The notes: generated by a model from the sequence alone, not told the origin. Numbered from the stretch's first letter, positions 15,935 through 25,038 are shown. The stretch: 64,000 nt of DNA from Novosphingobium endophyticum (GCF_014640675.1 NZ_BMHK01000011.1:1-64000); one strand, 5' to 3'. Numbers and translations are program-made.

Positions 15935-18346
15935 TCAGCGCGAGCCGAAGGCGTATCGGAACGTCAGGCCGAATTCGCGCGGTGCGGTCATCGTCACGCC
16001 GCGGTAGTTCGAGAAGCCCGTGCCGGAAGTGAAAGTCGGCAGAAGCAGAAAACTTGCCGTAAACGGCGTTGCTTCGCGGCTTAGGACGATTTTTTCGTTG
16101 GTCACGTTCTTGACGAACCCGGTCAGTTCCCAGCTGCCATCTGCCGCGCGCACGCCCGCGAACAGATTGACGAGAGCATAGTCCTTCACGTCGTCGAACA
16201 GGTTGGCCTGCTCGTTCTGCGACTTGCCCTTGTAGGTCATCAGGCCGCGCAGGAAGGCTTCCTTGCCGTCAAAGATTTCACGCGCGTATTCCGCCTGGAG
16301 CGATGCGCTGAACGGCGCCAGCTTGCTGGCCCGCTGGTTGACGGTGCAGAAGAGGAGCTGCTGGCCATTGGCGACATCCCAGCTCGACAGTGGCGGCGGG
16401 TTGCCCGCCGGGCTGCACGGGATGGAACCGTTCTTGATCCGGCCACGGGCATAAGCGACGTTGCCGCTGAGGTTGAAGTTGCCGGAAGGTCGGAACGCGA
16501 ATTCCGCTTCGACACCGTCAACCTTGGCCGGAACCGGTACGCCAAGGCTTGAGACCGTCTTGACGCTGTAATCCGCCGCCGTGTTGCCCGATCCATCATA
16601 CGCGGCGAAGAACGTCGATCCGATGGAGGTCAGGTAATTGTCGAAGTCCTGGTGAAACGCGGACACATTGACGGTCAACCGGTCGTCCAGCCAGTTCGTA
16701 CGAACGCCGATTTCGTAGGACTTGGATTTTTCTGGCGTGGGTATCGTGAGAGCAAGCAGATTCGGGTCGGTGATGCCGTTGTTGCCGGCGCCGAACAGGA
16801 TGATGGCGCTGGTATCGACACCGACGCGCCAAGAGCTGCCCGCCGTCGCGTAGGCCATGAGGTTCTCATTGAAGCGGTGCTTGACGGACGCCGTCCATAT
16901 CCAGGCCCGATGCTTGAGGGTTGACGATCCGAAATCCCGGATCCCGACGATATTGGTCGAAGACGTGTCCTTGTACCAGATGTGGCGCGCGCCGCCCGAT
17001 ATTTCGGTGCCTTGGCCTATATGGGCCGTTATGTTTCCGAAGACCGCCTGTTCAAGCGCTCTCCCGGGGCGAAGAGTAGTGATGGGATTGACGAACACGA
17101 AAGTGGCTGGAAGCGGGGCGGCGAAGAACAGCGGCGTTCTGGAGGTGAAGTTAACATCCGCACGGGCCTTGTTGATGAACCCGCCGACAACATAGTCGAA
17201 CATCCCCGCCACGCGCTCTTCGGATGAGAGGCGAAGTTCATGACTGTCCTGCCAGGATTCAGTGCGGGGAGTCGATCCGTAGTTCTGCAGGTTATCGCCC
17301 GACGCGGCGGGATCGCCAGGGAAGCTTGGTCCCCAGAAATCGCCCTTGTCGGATGGCTCGTGAGAGGTGCTGAACGCCTTAACGTGGCTGCCCACGTAGT
17401 CGAGTCGATGGCCGGAAAAAGACCATCGGGCCTGCAAGTTGATCACGTCGTAGGTGGCATGGTTATCGCGCGGAGCGTTCATCACCGCAAAACGATCATC
17501 GGCCGTGATCTCAGTGCCGGCAACCGGGCGTCCGCTATCTGCAAGATAGGCCGATTCTACCTGGTCAAAAAGGGTGCTGTCCCTTTCCAAGCGTGAATAG
17601 CTGCCATCTATTTCCAGATTTGAATCTGGCGTAAAACGGGCCGAAACGCGAAAGGCGCGCGTTTCGCTTTTGGGCTCGATCTCGGGAGCGTTGATACTGC
17701 GTACACGGTTCGCTTCGGTATCCTCGAAAACGCCGGCAACGCGAAGAGCGAACACGCCCGGGTCGATCGGCATGTTGATCGCACCGTTGACGTTGACCGT
17801 ATCCAGATCGGTCACCGTGCCCATCACATAGCCACCCCAGTCCTGCATGTCGGGACGGCGCGAGGTGACAGTGATCGAACCCGATGGGGACGCGCGTCCA
17901 CGCAGCGTACCCTGCGGCCCGCGCAGGACTTCGATCTGGCCGATATCATACATCGACTGCAGGACCGTGTTGATGCCGATCGGTGCGTCGTTCATGTAGA
18001 ATTCGACGGTAGGGTTACCGCCGCTGGTATTCGTGTCGACCGCTACGCCGCGCAGGGAGGCCGACGAACTGACGGTACCAAGGCCCGGCTCCAGCGCCAG
18101 CCCTGGCACCACGCTCGCCACCTCGGTGAAATTGCGGATGTTAAGCTTCTCGAGGGTTTCCGAGGTGACGGCGTTGACGGTCAGAGGCACGTCCTGGAGA
18201 TTTTCGCCGCGGCGACGGGCTTCGACGATGATGACGTTTTCGGCGGTGGCCACTCCAGCATCGGCCGAAACGTCCTGCGCTAAGGCAGGAGTTGACAGTG
18301 CAAAGAGGCTTGTGCTGCCGAGCACGATTACGCGCAATGCGTTCAT
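15935..18346 (-). CDS. TonB-dependent outer-membrane receptor 2
   Basis: This 803-residue receptor starts at an ATG with GGGGAGGG 8 bases upstream. A signal peptide ends at ALAQ. The plug has DVPLTVNAV, NIRNFTEVASVVPG and VLRGPQGTLRGRASPSG, and the barrel ends YAFGSR. It is a paralogue of receptor 1 with the same plug signature and the same PREFGLTFR near the end, so the two probably take up related molecules. It is followed by a terminator-like hairpin, the exported isomerase-fold gene and a propeller. A TetR gene lies upstream on the same strand, and a copy of the shared operator sits 52 bases ahead of the start. Confidence 0.93.
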   Translation of the reverse strand: MNALRVIVLGSTSLFALSTPALAQDVSADAGVATAENVIIVEARRRGENLQDVPLTVNAVTSETLEKLNIRNFTEVASVVPGLALEPGLGTVSSSASLRGVAVDTNTSGGNPTVEFYMNDAPIGINTVLQSMYDIGQIEVLRGPQGTLRGRASPSGSITVTSRRPDMQDWGGYVMGTVTDLDTVNVNGAINMPIDPGVFALRVAGVFEDTEANRVRSINAPEIEPKSETRAFRVSARFTPDSNLEIDGSYSRLERDSTLFDQVESAYLADSGRPVAGTEITADDRFAVMNAPRDNHATYDVINLQARWSFSGHRLDYVGSHVKAFSTSHEPSDKGDFWGPSFPGDPAASGDNLQNYGSTPRTESWQDSHELRLSSEERVAGMFDYVVGGFINKARADVNFTSRTPLFFAAPLPATFVFVNPITTLRPGRALEQAVFGNITAHIGQGTEISGGARHIWYKDTSSTNIVGIRDFGSSTLKHRAWIWTASVKHRFNENLMAYATAGSSWRVGVDTSAIILFGAGNNGITDPNLLALTIPTPEKSKSYEIGVRTNWLDDRLTVNVSAFHQDFDNYLTSIGSTFFAAYDGSGNTAADYSVKTVSSLGVPVPAKVDGVEAEFAFRPSGNFNLSGNVAYARGRIKNGSIPCSPAGNPPPLSSWDVANGQQLLFCTVNQRASKLAPFSASLQAEYAREIFDGKEAFLRGLMTYKGKSQNEQANLFDDVKDYALVNLFAGVRAADGSWELTGFVKNVTNEKIVLSREATPFTASFLLLPTFTSGTGFSNYRGVTMTAPREFGLTFRYAFGSR

Positions 18347-18397
18347 GTAGTTCCCTCCCCATTTTCCCGGTCGATCGTTGGAAACCGGATTATCAGG

Positions 18398-18420
18398 TTA
18401 CGCTACACTCTGTCGCACAT
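18398..18420. promoter_or_regulatory. Shared operator, site 4 (TonB receptor 2)
   Basis: TTACGCTAC-ACTCT-GTCGCACAT fits the shared 9-5-9 repeat (left arm 7 of 9, right arm with its GTCGCA core intact). It lies between the TetR stop and the receptor start, 52 bases from the latter. Confidence 0.55.
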
Positions 18421-18447
18421 AATGTCCAGACTGAAAAATCGCAGGTG

Positions 18448-19113
18448 TCAGCCCAAATCCTCGGGATTGGATTGGTCAATCTGAGGAGAGGGGTCAGATG
18501 CAAGAATTGCCCCGCTGATAAGACGAAAGAGGAGTTGGGCGATGTACTCCACGTCATAGGCATCGCGCGGTTGCGCAACCCACCAGGCCAAGGTTTCCGC
18601 GATTAGCGTCGAGGCACAGATCGTGCCAAGTTCCGCCGGAAGCCACGCGTTCGCCGGCTTTTCGGCTTCGGCCACCATCGTGGCTTGCCGCAGCCATTCC
18701 TCGCGCATGGCGGCGCCCGCGCCTCCGTTCAGCAGGATCGACCAGAGGTCTCGATGATTATCCACATAGAGGCAGAGGGCGCGAAAACCCGCGAGGTAAG
18801 TGTCGGTGTCGCGAATGGCCAAGGTCAGCTGATTAAGATGCGCAATCTGGTCCTTGGCAATGGCGTCCAGGAGTTCTTCCTTGGATTGATGATGGCGAAA
18901 GAACGTAGCGTAGTGGACCTCGGCCTCCGCGCAGATGTCTCGAACGGTGATTTGATCAAAGGACCTGCGCTGCAGAAGGCTGAGGAGTGCGTCCTGCAAG
19001 GCGCGCGCGGACCTCAGGGCCCGCGCGTCCTTCGACTTTGCCGATGAAAGGGGTTTTCCACTATGCGCTGCCGTGTCGCTTTCTTTGCGCCTGCGTTTTG
19101 GTGTACCGGTCAT
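18448..19113 (-). CDS. TetR/AcrR-family regulator
   Basis: From the ATG at 19113 the product is 221 residues. An ATG at 19152 with AAGGA 4 bases upstream would add 13 residues and is a real alternative. After a basic leader (PKRRRK) comes the TetR helix-turn-helix, with ALLSLLQRRSFDQITVRDICAEA and VHYATFFRHHQSKEELL, followed by an all-helical ligand domain. The gene lies just upstream of TonB receptor 2 and beside shared-operator site 4. It is therefore the best local candidate for the protein that binds the repeat found at six places, which is inference. It is divergent from the secreted YVTN propeller gene. Confidence 0.87.
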   Translation of the reverse strand: MTGTPKRRRKESDTAAHSGKPLSSAKSKDARALRSARALQDALLSLLQRRSFDQITVRDICAEAEVHYATFFRHHQSKEELLDAIAKDQIAHLNQLTLAIRDTDTYLAGFRALCLYVDNHRDLWSILLNGGAGAAMREEWLRQATMVAEAEKPANAWLPAELGTICASTLIAETLAWWVAQPRDAYDVEYIAQLLFRLISGAILASDPSPQIDQSNPEDLG

Positions 19114-19220
19114 TGCGGCGATGTTTAGATAATGCCGTCCGCAATGCAACATATTGTCCTTGCTTGAGGCCCCGGAATGATTTGGGAAGGGTACGCTTCC
19201 GTGACAGAAAGAACTGCGCT

Positions 19221-20192
19221 TTGAGCCCCGCCCGCGTCCGGACGCGGATGGCGCTGTCCGCCGTCGCTGCTCTCGTCCTGAGTGCCGCGGCGTCCGCCGG
19301 GACGCTTGTGATCGGCAACAAAGGTGAGGACACCGTGAGCTTCGTCGATCTTGGCAGCGGCGAGGAGAGGGTTCGTCTCGAGACGGGACGCGCGCCGCAT
19401 GAAGTTGCGATTTCGCCAGATTACAGGTTCGCGGCCGTCGTGTCCTATGGCGCCGCGAGCGTGGACATCTTCGATGTGCGCGACGCAAAACGCGTTCGCA
19501 CGATTGACATTTCGCCCAATGCCGCACCGCATGGCGCCGTGTGGGCGGCGAAGAACAGGCTGGTACTGGTAGCGGAAAAAAGCCAGTCCCTGGTGATTGT
19601 GAACCCGTCTACCGGATCGTTTCGATCGGTCAACCTGGGCCAGAAGGGCGTACATATGCTGGTTGTCGGCCCCATGGGGCGCCGAGCTTACACGGCCAAC
19701 GTCGGAGCCGGCACGATCAGCGTGGTTGACCTTGTCCGCGGAAAGAAGCTCTCCGACATCGCGGTAGGCGGGATGCCGGAAGGCCTGGCGATCACCCGCG
19801 ACGGGACCCAGCTTTGGGTAGGGGACAATTCGGCGCCTCGCCTGCGTGTCGTCGATGTCGCGACGGGTATGGTCGTGGATACCTTGCCGACCGACCCGGT
19901 TCCGATCCGCGTTGCCATCAGCCCGGACGGGAAAACCGCGATTACGTCCAACATCGGTGTGGGCACACTTTCGGTGTTCGATGTCGCCACGCGCAAGCCG
20001 CTACGCACGATTACCGTCAGCGGCGCAAGGGACGCCATCCAGGTGACTGCGGTTTTCTCACGTGACGGAAAGAGCGTCTATGTGGCCGAGACCGGCCGGA
20101 ACACGATCGCGGAAGTCGATCTTGCCACGGGCAAGGTCTTGCGGCGGATCGCGGCGGGCAAAGGCGCCGACGGGTTGGCTATTGCGCCATGA
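19221..20192 (+). CDS. Secreted YVTN-repeat beta-propeller protein
   Basis: I place the start at a TTG (19221), which gives a proper signal peptide (MSPARVRTRMALS..., ending ASA) with three arginines; an ATG at 19248 would leave no basic leader. The 323-residue product is a seven-bladed YVTN/cytochrome-d1-like propeller with repeated blades such as VGGMPEGLAITRDGTQLWVGD, VAISPDGKTAITSN and AVFSRDGKSVYVAETG. No haem site is present. Proteins of this type bind ligands or act beside quinoprotein dehydrogenases in the periplasm. The gene is alone between TetR (divergent) and an SDR (convergent). Function is not readable. Confidence 0.8.
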   Translation: MSPARVRTRMALSAVAALVLSAAASAGTLVIGNKGEDTVSFVDLGSGEERVRLETGRAPHEVAISPDYRFAAVVSYGAASVDIFDVRDAKRVRTIDISPNAAPHGAVWAAKNRLVLVAEKSQSLVIVNPSTGSFRSVNLGQKGVHMLVVGPMGRRAYTANVGAGTISVVDLVRGKKLSDIAVGGMPEGLAITRDGTQLWVGDNSAPRLRVVDVATGMVVDTLPTDPVPIRVAISPDGKTAITSNIGVGTLSVFDVATRKPLRTITVSGARDAIQVTAVFSRDGKSVYVAETGRNTIAEVDLATGKVLRRIAAGKGADGLAIAP

Positions 20193-20257
20193 CGTTTCGG
20201 CGCGGTTACGCGAGCCGTCTTGTCGACCCGCGCAATACCAAGCCGCATCCTGACCGC

Positions 20258-21043
20258 TCAGGGGCGTAGCACCCAGCCGCCGTCGACGTGGATGGTCTGG
20301 CCGGTGATCCAGGCGCCGGCTTCGGAGCAGAGAAGCAGGGCGGTGCCGACCAGTTCATCAGGCCCGCCGCGCGGGCGCATCGCGCAGGTCATGTTGAGGA
20401 ACTGGATGAATGGTGAATCGTCGGGCACCAGCATCTTGCCGGCGTCCGAAGTCACATTGCCCGGCGCGATGGCATTGCAGGTGATGTTCTCCTTGCCGAA
20501 CTGCTTCGCGAGCGTAGTCGTCAGGCCAACGAGTGCGAGCTTGGAAATGCCGTAGAGACCGGTCGCCGGGAATGCGCCGCCCGACGTCTGGTTGATGATC
20601 CGCCCGCCGCCACGCTCGCGCATCGAGGGGATCACGGCGCGGGCGCAGAGCAGGGCGCCGTTGAGGTTGACGGCAAATGCCTTGTTCCAGGCATCCATGC
20701 TCACGGTTTCGCAGTTGTCGTAGCTGATGTCGACCATCAGGGCGGCGTTGTTGACGAGGATGTCGACGCCGCCGAAGGCCTCCGCCGCCGCAGCGCCCAT
20801 GGCGAGTGTCGAGGCTTCGTCGGAAACGTCGACCTGAACCCCGGCGGCCTTGCCCCCCGCCGCGACTATTTCTTCAGCGACGGCCTTTGCGCCATCGCCG
20901 TTGAGGTCGGCGACGACGACCGAGGCGCCCGCGTTGGCCAGCCCCAACGCATAGGCCCGGCCGATGGAATTGCCGCGCCCGCCGGCGCCGGTGACGACCG
21001 CGACCTTGCCGTCGAGGCGGAATTGATCGAGAGTAAATGCCAC
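20258..21043 (-). CDS. SDR family oxidoreductase
   Basis: The 261-residue protein starts at a GTG with AAAGGA 8 bases upstream. It has the extended glycine motif TGAGGRGNSIG, NNAA in place of NNAG, the active-site YGISK and the C-terminal ITGQTIHVDGGW of classical NAD(P)-dependent SDRs. It is the last gene of a five-gene minus-strand operon that begins with the aldehyde dehydrogenase, 47 bases after a second SDR. The two SDRs could act on successive alcohols of one substrate; that is inference. Substrate cannot be read from sequence. Confidence 0.87.
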   Translation of the reverse strand: MAFTLDQFRLDGKVAVVTGAGGRGNSIGRAYALGLANAGASVVVADLNGDGAKAVAEEIVAAGGKAAGVQVDVSDEASTLAMGAAAAEAFGGVDILVNNAALMVDISYDNCETVSMDAWNKAFAVNLNGALLCARAVIPSMRERGGGRIINQTSGGAFPATGLYGISKLALVGLTTTLAKQFGKENITCNAIAPGNVTSDAGKMLVPDDSPFIQFLNMTCAMRPRGGPDELVGTALLLCSEAGAWITGQTIHVDGGWVLRP

Positions 21044-21090
21044 TGTGAGTTCCTTTGATCTTGAGAAGCCGGCTCCGAAGCGCCGGAAAT

Positions 21091-21861
21091 TCAGCCCGCG
21101 GTGATGCCAGCGTCGATTGACAGGCAGGCGCCATGGAAGCCCCGGCCGGCGTCGGAGGCGAGCAGGACGATCATGTCGGCCACGTCCTCAATCTCGACTG
21201 TGCCGCGCATGCCCGAGAAGCGCTTCAGCAACTCGAAATCGCAATCTTCCGGCGGTATGAAATTCGCCGCGATGTTGGTCACCATGCCACCCGGAGCGAC
21301 AGCGTTGATGCGGATCGGCTTTTTCTGGAATTCCATCGCCAGGGCCTTGGTCATGCCGACGATGCCCCACTTGCTGGCGCAATAGGCGGCGGCATAGGCT
21401 TCGCCGATGTAGGAGGCCGAGGAAGCGACGTTGACAATCGCGCCGCTGGTTTCCAGCAAGTGCGGAATCGCTGCCTGCGAAAGCAGGAAGGGCGCGTTGA
21501 GGTTGACGTCGATGGTCCGTTGATACTGTTCGAGCGGCATCTGCGGCGTATTGGCCAGGTAGATCAGGCCGGCGATATTGCAGAGCGCGTCCAGTCGGCC
21601 GAACCGCTCGACGACGTGGGCGATCACCGCGTGACAGGCGGCAGGGCTGGCAAGGTCCGCCGTCTCGCTGCCGACCTCGCGGCCGCTGGGGGCGAGCAGT
21701 TCGACGGTTTCGGCCAGCGCCTCGGCGTTGACGTCGACCAGCCACAGGTTGGCACCCACCGATGCGAGCTTCAGTGCGGTCTCGCGTCCCAGGCCTGATG
21801 CCGCCCCCGTGACGACGGCGGTCTTGCCCTCGAGATTGAAGTTCTGGAAAATCCCACTCAT
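21091..21861 (-). CDS. SDR family oxidoreductase
   Basis: This 256-residue classical SDR has TGAASGLG near the start, CNIAG in the NNAG position, a catalytic Ser in NVASSAS and YCASK. It ends in GFHGACLSIDAGITAG. Its ATG lies 5 bases after the stop of the beta-hydroxyacid dehydrogenase-like gene, so the two are translationally linked. It belongs to the operon under the palindrome at 25039-25073. It probably oxidises or reduces a hydroxyl/keto group on an intermediate handled by the aldehyde dehydrogenase and its partners. The exact reaction is unknown. Confidence 0.87.
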   Translation of the reverse strand: MSGIFQNFNLEGKTAVVTGAASGLGRETALKLASVGANLWLVDVNAEALAETVELLAPSGREVGSETADLASPAACHAVIAHVVERFGRLDALCNIAGLIYLANTPQMPLEQYQRTIDVNLNAPFLLSQAAIPHLLETSGAIVNVASSASYIGEAYAAAYCASKWGIVGMTKALAMEFQKKPIRINAVAPGGMVTNIAANFIPPEDCDFELLKRFSGMRGTVEIEDVADMIVLLASDAGRGFHGACLSIDAGITAG

Positions 21862-21866
21862 GACAA

Positions 21867-22712
21867 TCAGCTCTCATTGGTGACGCCGGCGGCGTCGAGG
21901 AAGGGACCAGCGGCAATTGCCAGCGAATTGGTTTCACGGTCTCCGGGCAGGATCGAGGCCAGCAGCTTCACGTCCTTCAGCAGCAATTTCGCCCCATGCG
22001 CGAAGGCTTCGGGCCTGGGCAGGCGGGCGAAGACCTCGAAGCCGAAGCTGCGTCCGCTCGAATGCTTGATGAGGTCGGCGAGCGCCGCGCGGTCCACGCC
22101 CAGTTCCCCGGCCATGTCGAGTGCCGCATAGGCCAGCCCCATGTTGGCGGCCATCAGCGCATTGTTGACAAGTTTGGCGCGCTGTCCGGCGCCGGCGGGC
22201 CCGAGCAGTACGATCTTGGTAGCGAACGTTTCCAGAACCGCCTTCGCGTTTTCGAACGCGCTTTCGGTTCCGCCACACATGACAGTGAGCGTGCCGGCGG
22301 CAGCGGTCGGGCCGCCGCCACTGACCGGAGCGTCGAGCAGCTCCAAGCCCTTTTCTGCCGCGCACGCGACGAGTATCTCGCAGGTCTGCGGGAGGATGGT
22401 CGAGTGGATGACAAGCAGGCTGCCGGGCTTCATCGCCGGCAGCAACTGGTCGCAGACTTCGACCACGCCCGTATCGTCGATCACGCAGACGCCCACATAG
22501 TCGCATGCCACGCCAAGTTCGGCGATCGAGCCCGCCGGCGCTGCGCCCAAGGCCACCAGATCGGCGGCGGCGTCGGGGCGGCGAGTCCAGACCGTCAGTT
22601 TATGTCCCGCCTGCATCATCCGCTCGGCGATGGGCGCGCCTTGCGAGCCCAGGCCGATGAAGCCGACCGATCGTGTTTTTGTTGCCGTGTCAGCCATGCC
22701 AGGGGAGCCCAT
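21867..22712 (-). CDS. NAD(P)-dependent beta-hydroxyacid dehydrogenase-like protein
   Basis: The 281-residue product (from ATG 22712, with AAGGTGAAG upstream; ATG 22697 is an alternative) has a Rossmann N-terminus, GFIGLGSQGAPIAERM, and the family blocks DAPVSGGGPTAAAGTL and GAGQRAKLVNN, whose Lys is the catalytic residue of 3-hydroxyisobutyrate dehydrogenase relatives. These enzymes oxidise small beta-hydroxyacids or reduce semialdehydes. The start overlaps the end of the CMD protein gene, and the stop is 5 bases from an SDR start, so all are one operon. Given the aldehyde dehydrogenase upstream, a role in finishing the oxidation of a side chain or ring-cleavage product is plausible. Confidence 0.85.
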   Translation of the reverse strand: MGSPGMADTATKTRSVGFIGLGSQGAPIAERMMQAGHKLTVWTRRPDAAADLVALGAAPAGSIAELGVACDYVGVCVIDDTGVVEVCDQLLPAMKPGSLLVIHSTILPQTCEILVACAAEKGLELLDAPVSGGGPTAAAGTLTVMCGGTESAFENAKAVLETFATKIVLLGPAGAGQRAKLVNNALMAANMGLAYAALDMAGELGVDRAALADLIKHSSGRSFGFEVFARLPRPEAFAHGAKLLLKDVKLLASILPGDRETNSLAIAAGPFLDAAGVTNES

Positions 22713-23472
22713 TCTTCACCTTGTCGATCATTTCCAGCACCACGCTCTGCATGCGCGAGGCCTTGGGCCAGCCAGCGTGGGTTCCGTACTGCAGGCAGAA
22801 CTCGAGCATTTCCTCGTCCGTGCAGTTGCCGCTCGCCATGGCGGCGTGGATGTGACTGCGGATCGGGATCTCGGCCCCGGATTCGCACACGCCCACCAGC
22901 GTGATCCAGCGGCGGGAGGGCTCGTCCAGTCCCCGGCGGCGCCACATTTCGCCAAACACGAAATTGTTGATCCCCAGCAGATAGGGGGTCGCAGGCGGCC
23001 CCGGCGGGAAGGTCATGACCTTGTCGAATTCCTCATGCCCCTGCCGGATGCGTTCCTCCGGATCCCAGGGTTCCGACCGGATCGGAGGTACCTCTGCGGG
23101 CGGGAGGCCGAGTTCGTCGGCGACCCGAGTGACGACGCGGTCAAGCCGACCACCGTTGCCCCAGCCCGAATAGACGGCAAGGTGCAGCGCTGCCTCGCGC
23201 AGTTCGGCAAGGCTCAGCGCCTCGCTAGTGAGGGCGCCGCGAACGAAGTCGCCGATCTGGCGGTCTTCGAGGCCGCAGGTAGTGGCGGTAGATATCGCGA
23301 CAAGAAAGCGCGGACGGCGCGGCAGGCCGGGACGGCTCCAGACTTCGGCAAAAACGAAGTCGCGCCAGGATTCCTCAAGCAAGGTCGTGGGGGTATTCGC
23401 CGGCCGCCCGGTTACTTCGGCTTCGGTGGTAAGGCCGGTCGCAATGCGGTCCCTGGGGTCCAGAAGGGCCAT
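22690..23472 (-). CDS. Tandem carboxymuconolactone decarboxylase (CMD)-like protein
   Basis: From the ATG at 23472 (GGAGAGAGGAT just upstream) the product is 260 residues. Two CMD-type helical units follow one another: the first holds REAALHLAVYSGWGNGG, the second EEMLEFCLQYGTHAGWPKASRM. The AhpD redox Cys pair is absent, so an antioxidant role is unlikely, and a decarboxylase/lactone-like role in degradation of a ring-derived acid is the better guess. It starts 27 bases after the aldehyde dehydrogenase stop and overlaps the next gene. The two-unit architecture is seen in aromatic and terpenoid degradation clusters. Function here is inferred. Confidence 0.78.
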   Translation of the reverse strand: MALLDPRDRIATGLTTEAEVTGRPANTPTTLLEESWRDFVFAEVWSRPGLPRRPRFLVAISTATTCGLEDRQIGDFVRGALTSEALSLAELREAALHLAVYSGWGNGGRLDRVVTRVADELGLPPAEVPPIRSEPWDPEERIRQGHEEFDKVMTFPPGPPATPYLLGINNFVFGEMWRRRGLDEPSRRWITLVGVCESGAEIPIRSHIHAAMASGNCTDEEMLEFCLQYGTHAGWPKASRMQSVVLEMIDKVKNGLPWHG

Positions 23473-23498
23473 ATCCTCTCTCCTTGTGGGGCAGGCTA

Positions 23499-24971
23499 TC
23501 AGTCCTGCAGGTTTACCCAAACGTTGCGCACCTGCTGGAATTCGCGCAGGCCCTCGATGCCGCCCAGACGGCCATGGCCCGAATGCTTCATGCCGCCGAA
23601 GGGCACGCAGGGCGTCATCGCTTCACCCGATCCGTTTACCTGGACCTGGCCCGCCATCATCTGCCCGGCAACGCGGTGCGCGCGCGCGACGTTGTTGGTG
23701 TGGACATAGGCCCCGAGACCGTAGTCGGTGCCGTTGGCCAGCAAGATCGCCTCCTCTTCGCTGTCGAAGGGAGTGACGGCCAGAACCGGGCCGAAGACCT
23801 CGGTCTGCGCGATCTCGGTGTCCTGGGTCACGTCGGCCAGGATCGTGATCGGGTAATAGTAGCCCTGGGCATGGTCGCCGCCCAGGCGCTCGCCGCCCAG
23901 CAAGACGCGGCCGCCGACCTTTGCCCCGCGCTCCACCATGCCGTGGATGCGGTTGAGTGCGGATTCAGAAATAACCGGTCCCATGATGGTGTCGGCGGCG
24001 AAGGGATCGCCAATTTTGATGTGGCCGGCCATCACCTGCAGCATCTCCAGATAGGGCTCGTAGATCGTACGCTCGACCAGCAAACGCGTGCCGTTGACAC
24101 AGCCCTGCCCGGCAGCGCTGACCGCGCCGGTGAGGCCGCGCTTGGCCGCGGACTGGAGATTGGCGTCGGCGAATACCACCACGGCCGACTTGCCGCCGAG
24201 TTCAAGCCCGACCGGCTTGAGTAATTGCGACGCGCTGGCGAGGATTTTCTTCGCCGTAGCACCGCTGCCGATGAACTCGATCTTGTCGATGCCCGGATGG
24301 TCGACCATCGAGGCGCCGACGTCCGCGCCACCGGTGACGAGATTGACCACACCCGGCGGGAAGCCCGCCTGCTGGACCAGTTCCATGAATTTCATCAGCG
24401 ACCAGGGCGCGATTTCCGGCGCCTTGAGCACCACGCAGTTGCCGGCGGCGAGTGCGGGGGCAATGACCATGGTGGCGGCAAAGAGCGGCCCGTTCCACGG
24501 CACGATCACGCCGATGGTGCCGTAAGGCTCATAGGCGACATAATCATGTGCCGGGCCGCCCCAGGTCTTTACGGTGCGTCCCTCGATCTTGTCCGCCCAG
24601 CCGCCGTAGTAGCGGAACTTCTGCGCGGCGTCGGCGCTCATGTGCGGGCCGGAGAGAATGATGGCGCCGCTTTCGGCGGTTAGCAGCGGGGTCATTTCCG
24701 CGGCGTTGGCCTCGATCACCGAAGCCAGTTTGAACATCAGGTCGCGGCGCTTGTCGCCGGGCAGCGCCCGCCATGCCGGCTGCGCGGCCTTTGCCGCCGC
24801 TGCCGCGCGATCGACATCCGCCGGGCTAGCCAGCTTGATCTCGCGCGTGACCTTGCCGGTGGCGGGATAGACGTGCGCCCAGGCCTCACCGCTGCCGCCG
24901 GTTTCCTTGTCCTCGCCGATTACATTGGCGTACTGGGGAAATTTCGAAATATCCGGATGCTGGAAGCCCAT
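23499..24971 (-). CDS. NAD(P)-dependent aldehyde dehydrogenase
   Basis: The ATG at 24971 (ACAGGA upstream) gives 490 residues, normal for the family. Key blocks are VPWNGPLFAATMVIAPALAAGN, the general base Glu in LELGGKSA near 255, the nucleophile Cys in GQGCVNGTR near 290, and EVFGPVLAV. The enzyme oxidises an aldehyde to its carboxylate in the cytoplasm. It is the first gene of a five-gene operon that faces away from a GntR regulator across a palindromic promoter region. It could act on an aldehyde released from the P450- or Rieske-oxidised aglycone. Lactaldehyde is less likely, because the RhaD fusion already covers that step. Confidence 0.92.
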   Translation of the reverse strand: MGFQHPDISKFPQYANVIGEDKETGGSGEAWAHVYPATGKVTREIKLASPADVDRAAAAAKAAQPAWRALPGDKRRDLMFKLASVIEANAAEMTPLLTAESGAIILSGPHMSADAAQKFRYYGGWADKIEGRTVKTWGGPAHDYVAYEPYGTIGVIVPWNGPLFAATMVIAPALAAGNCVVLKAPEIAPWSLMKFMELVQQAGFPPGVVNLVTGGADVGASMVDHPGIDKIEFIGSGATAKKILASASQLLKPVGLELGGKSAVVVFADANLQSAAKRGLTGAVSAAGQGCVNGTRLLVERTIYEPYLEMLQVMAGHIKIGDPFAADTIMGPVISESALNRIHGMVERGAKVGGRVLLGGERLGGDHAQGYYYPITILADVTQDTEIAQTEVFGPVLAVTPFDSEEEAILLANGTDYGLGAYVHTNNVARAHRVAGQMMAGQVQVNGSGEAMTPCVPFGGMKHSGHGRLGGIEGLREFQQVRNVWVNLQD

Positions 24972-25038
24972 CCTGTCCGCTCCTGTCTGCCTCGGCGCGC
25001 ACGCCGCTTCGAATCTGCACAAATGTTAGACCCCCAAA

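Noticed and set aside
8321..18346. SusC/SusD-type polysaccharide utilisation locus
   Set aside because: The receptors lack SusC features, no SusD-like lipoprotein is present, and the gene content is proteobacterial.
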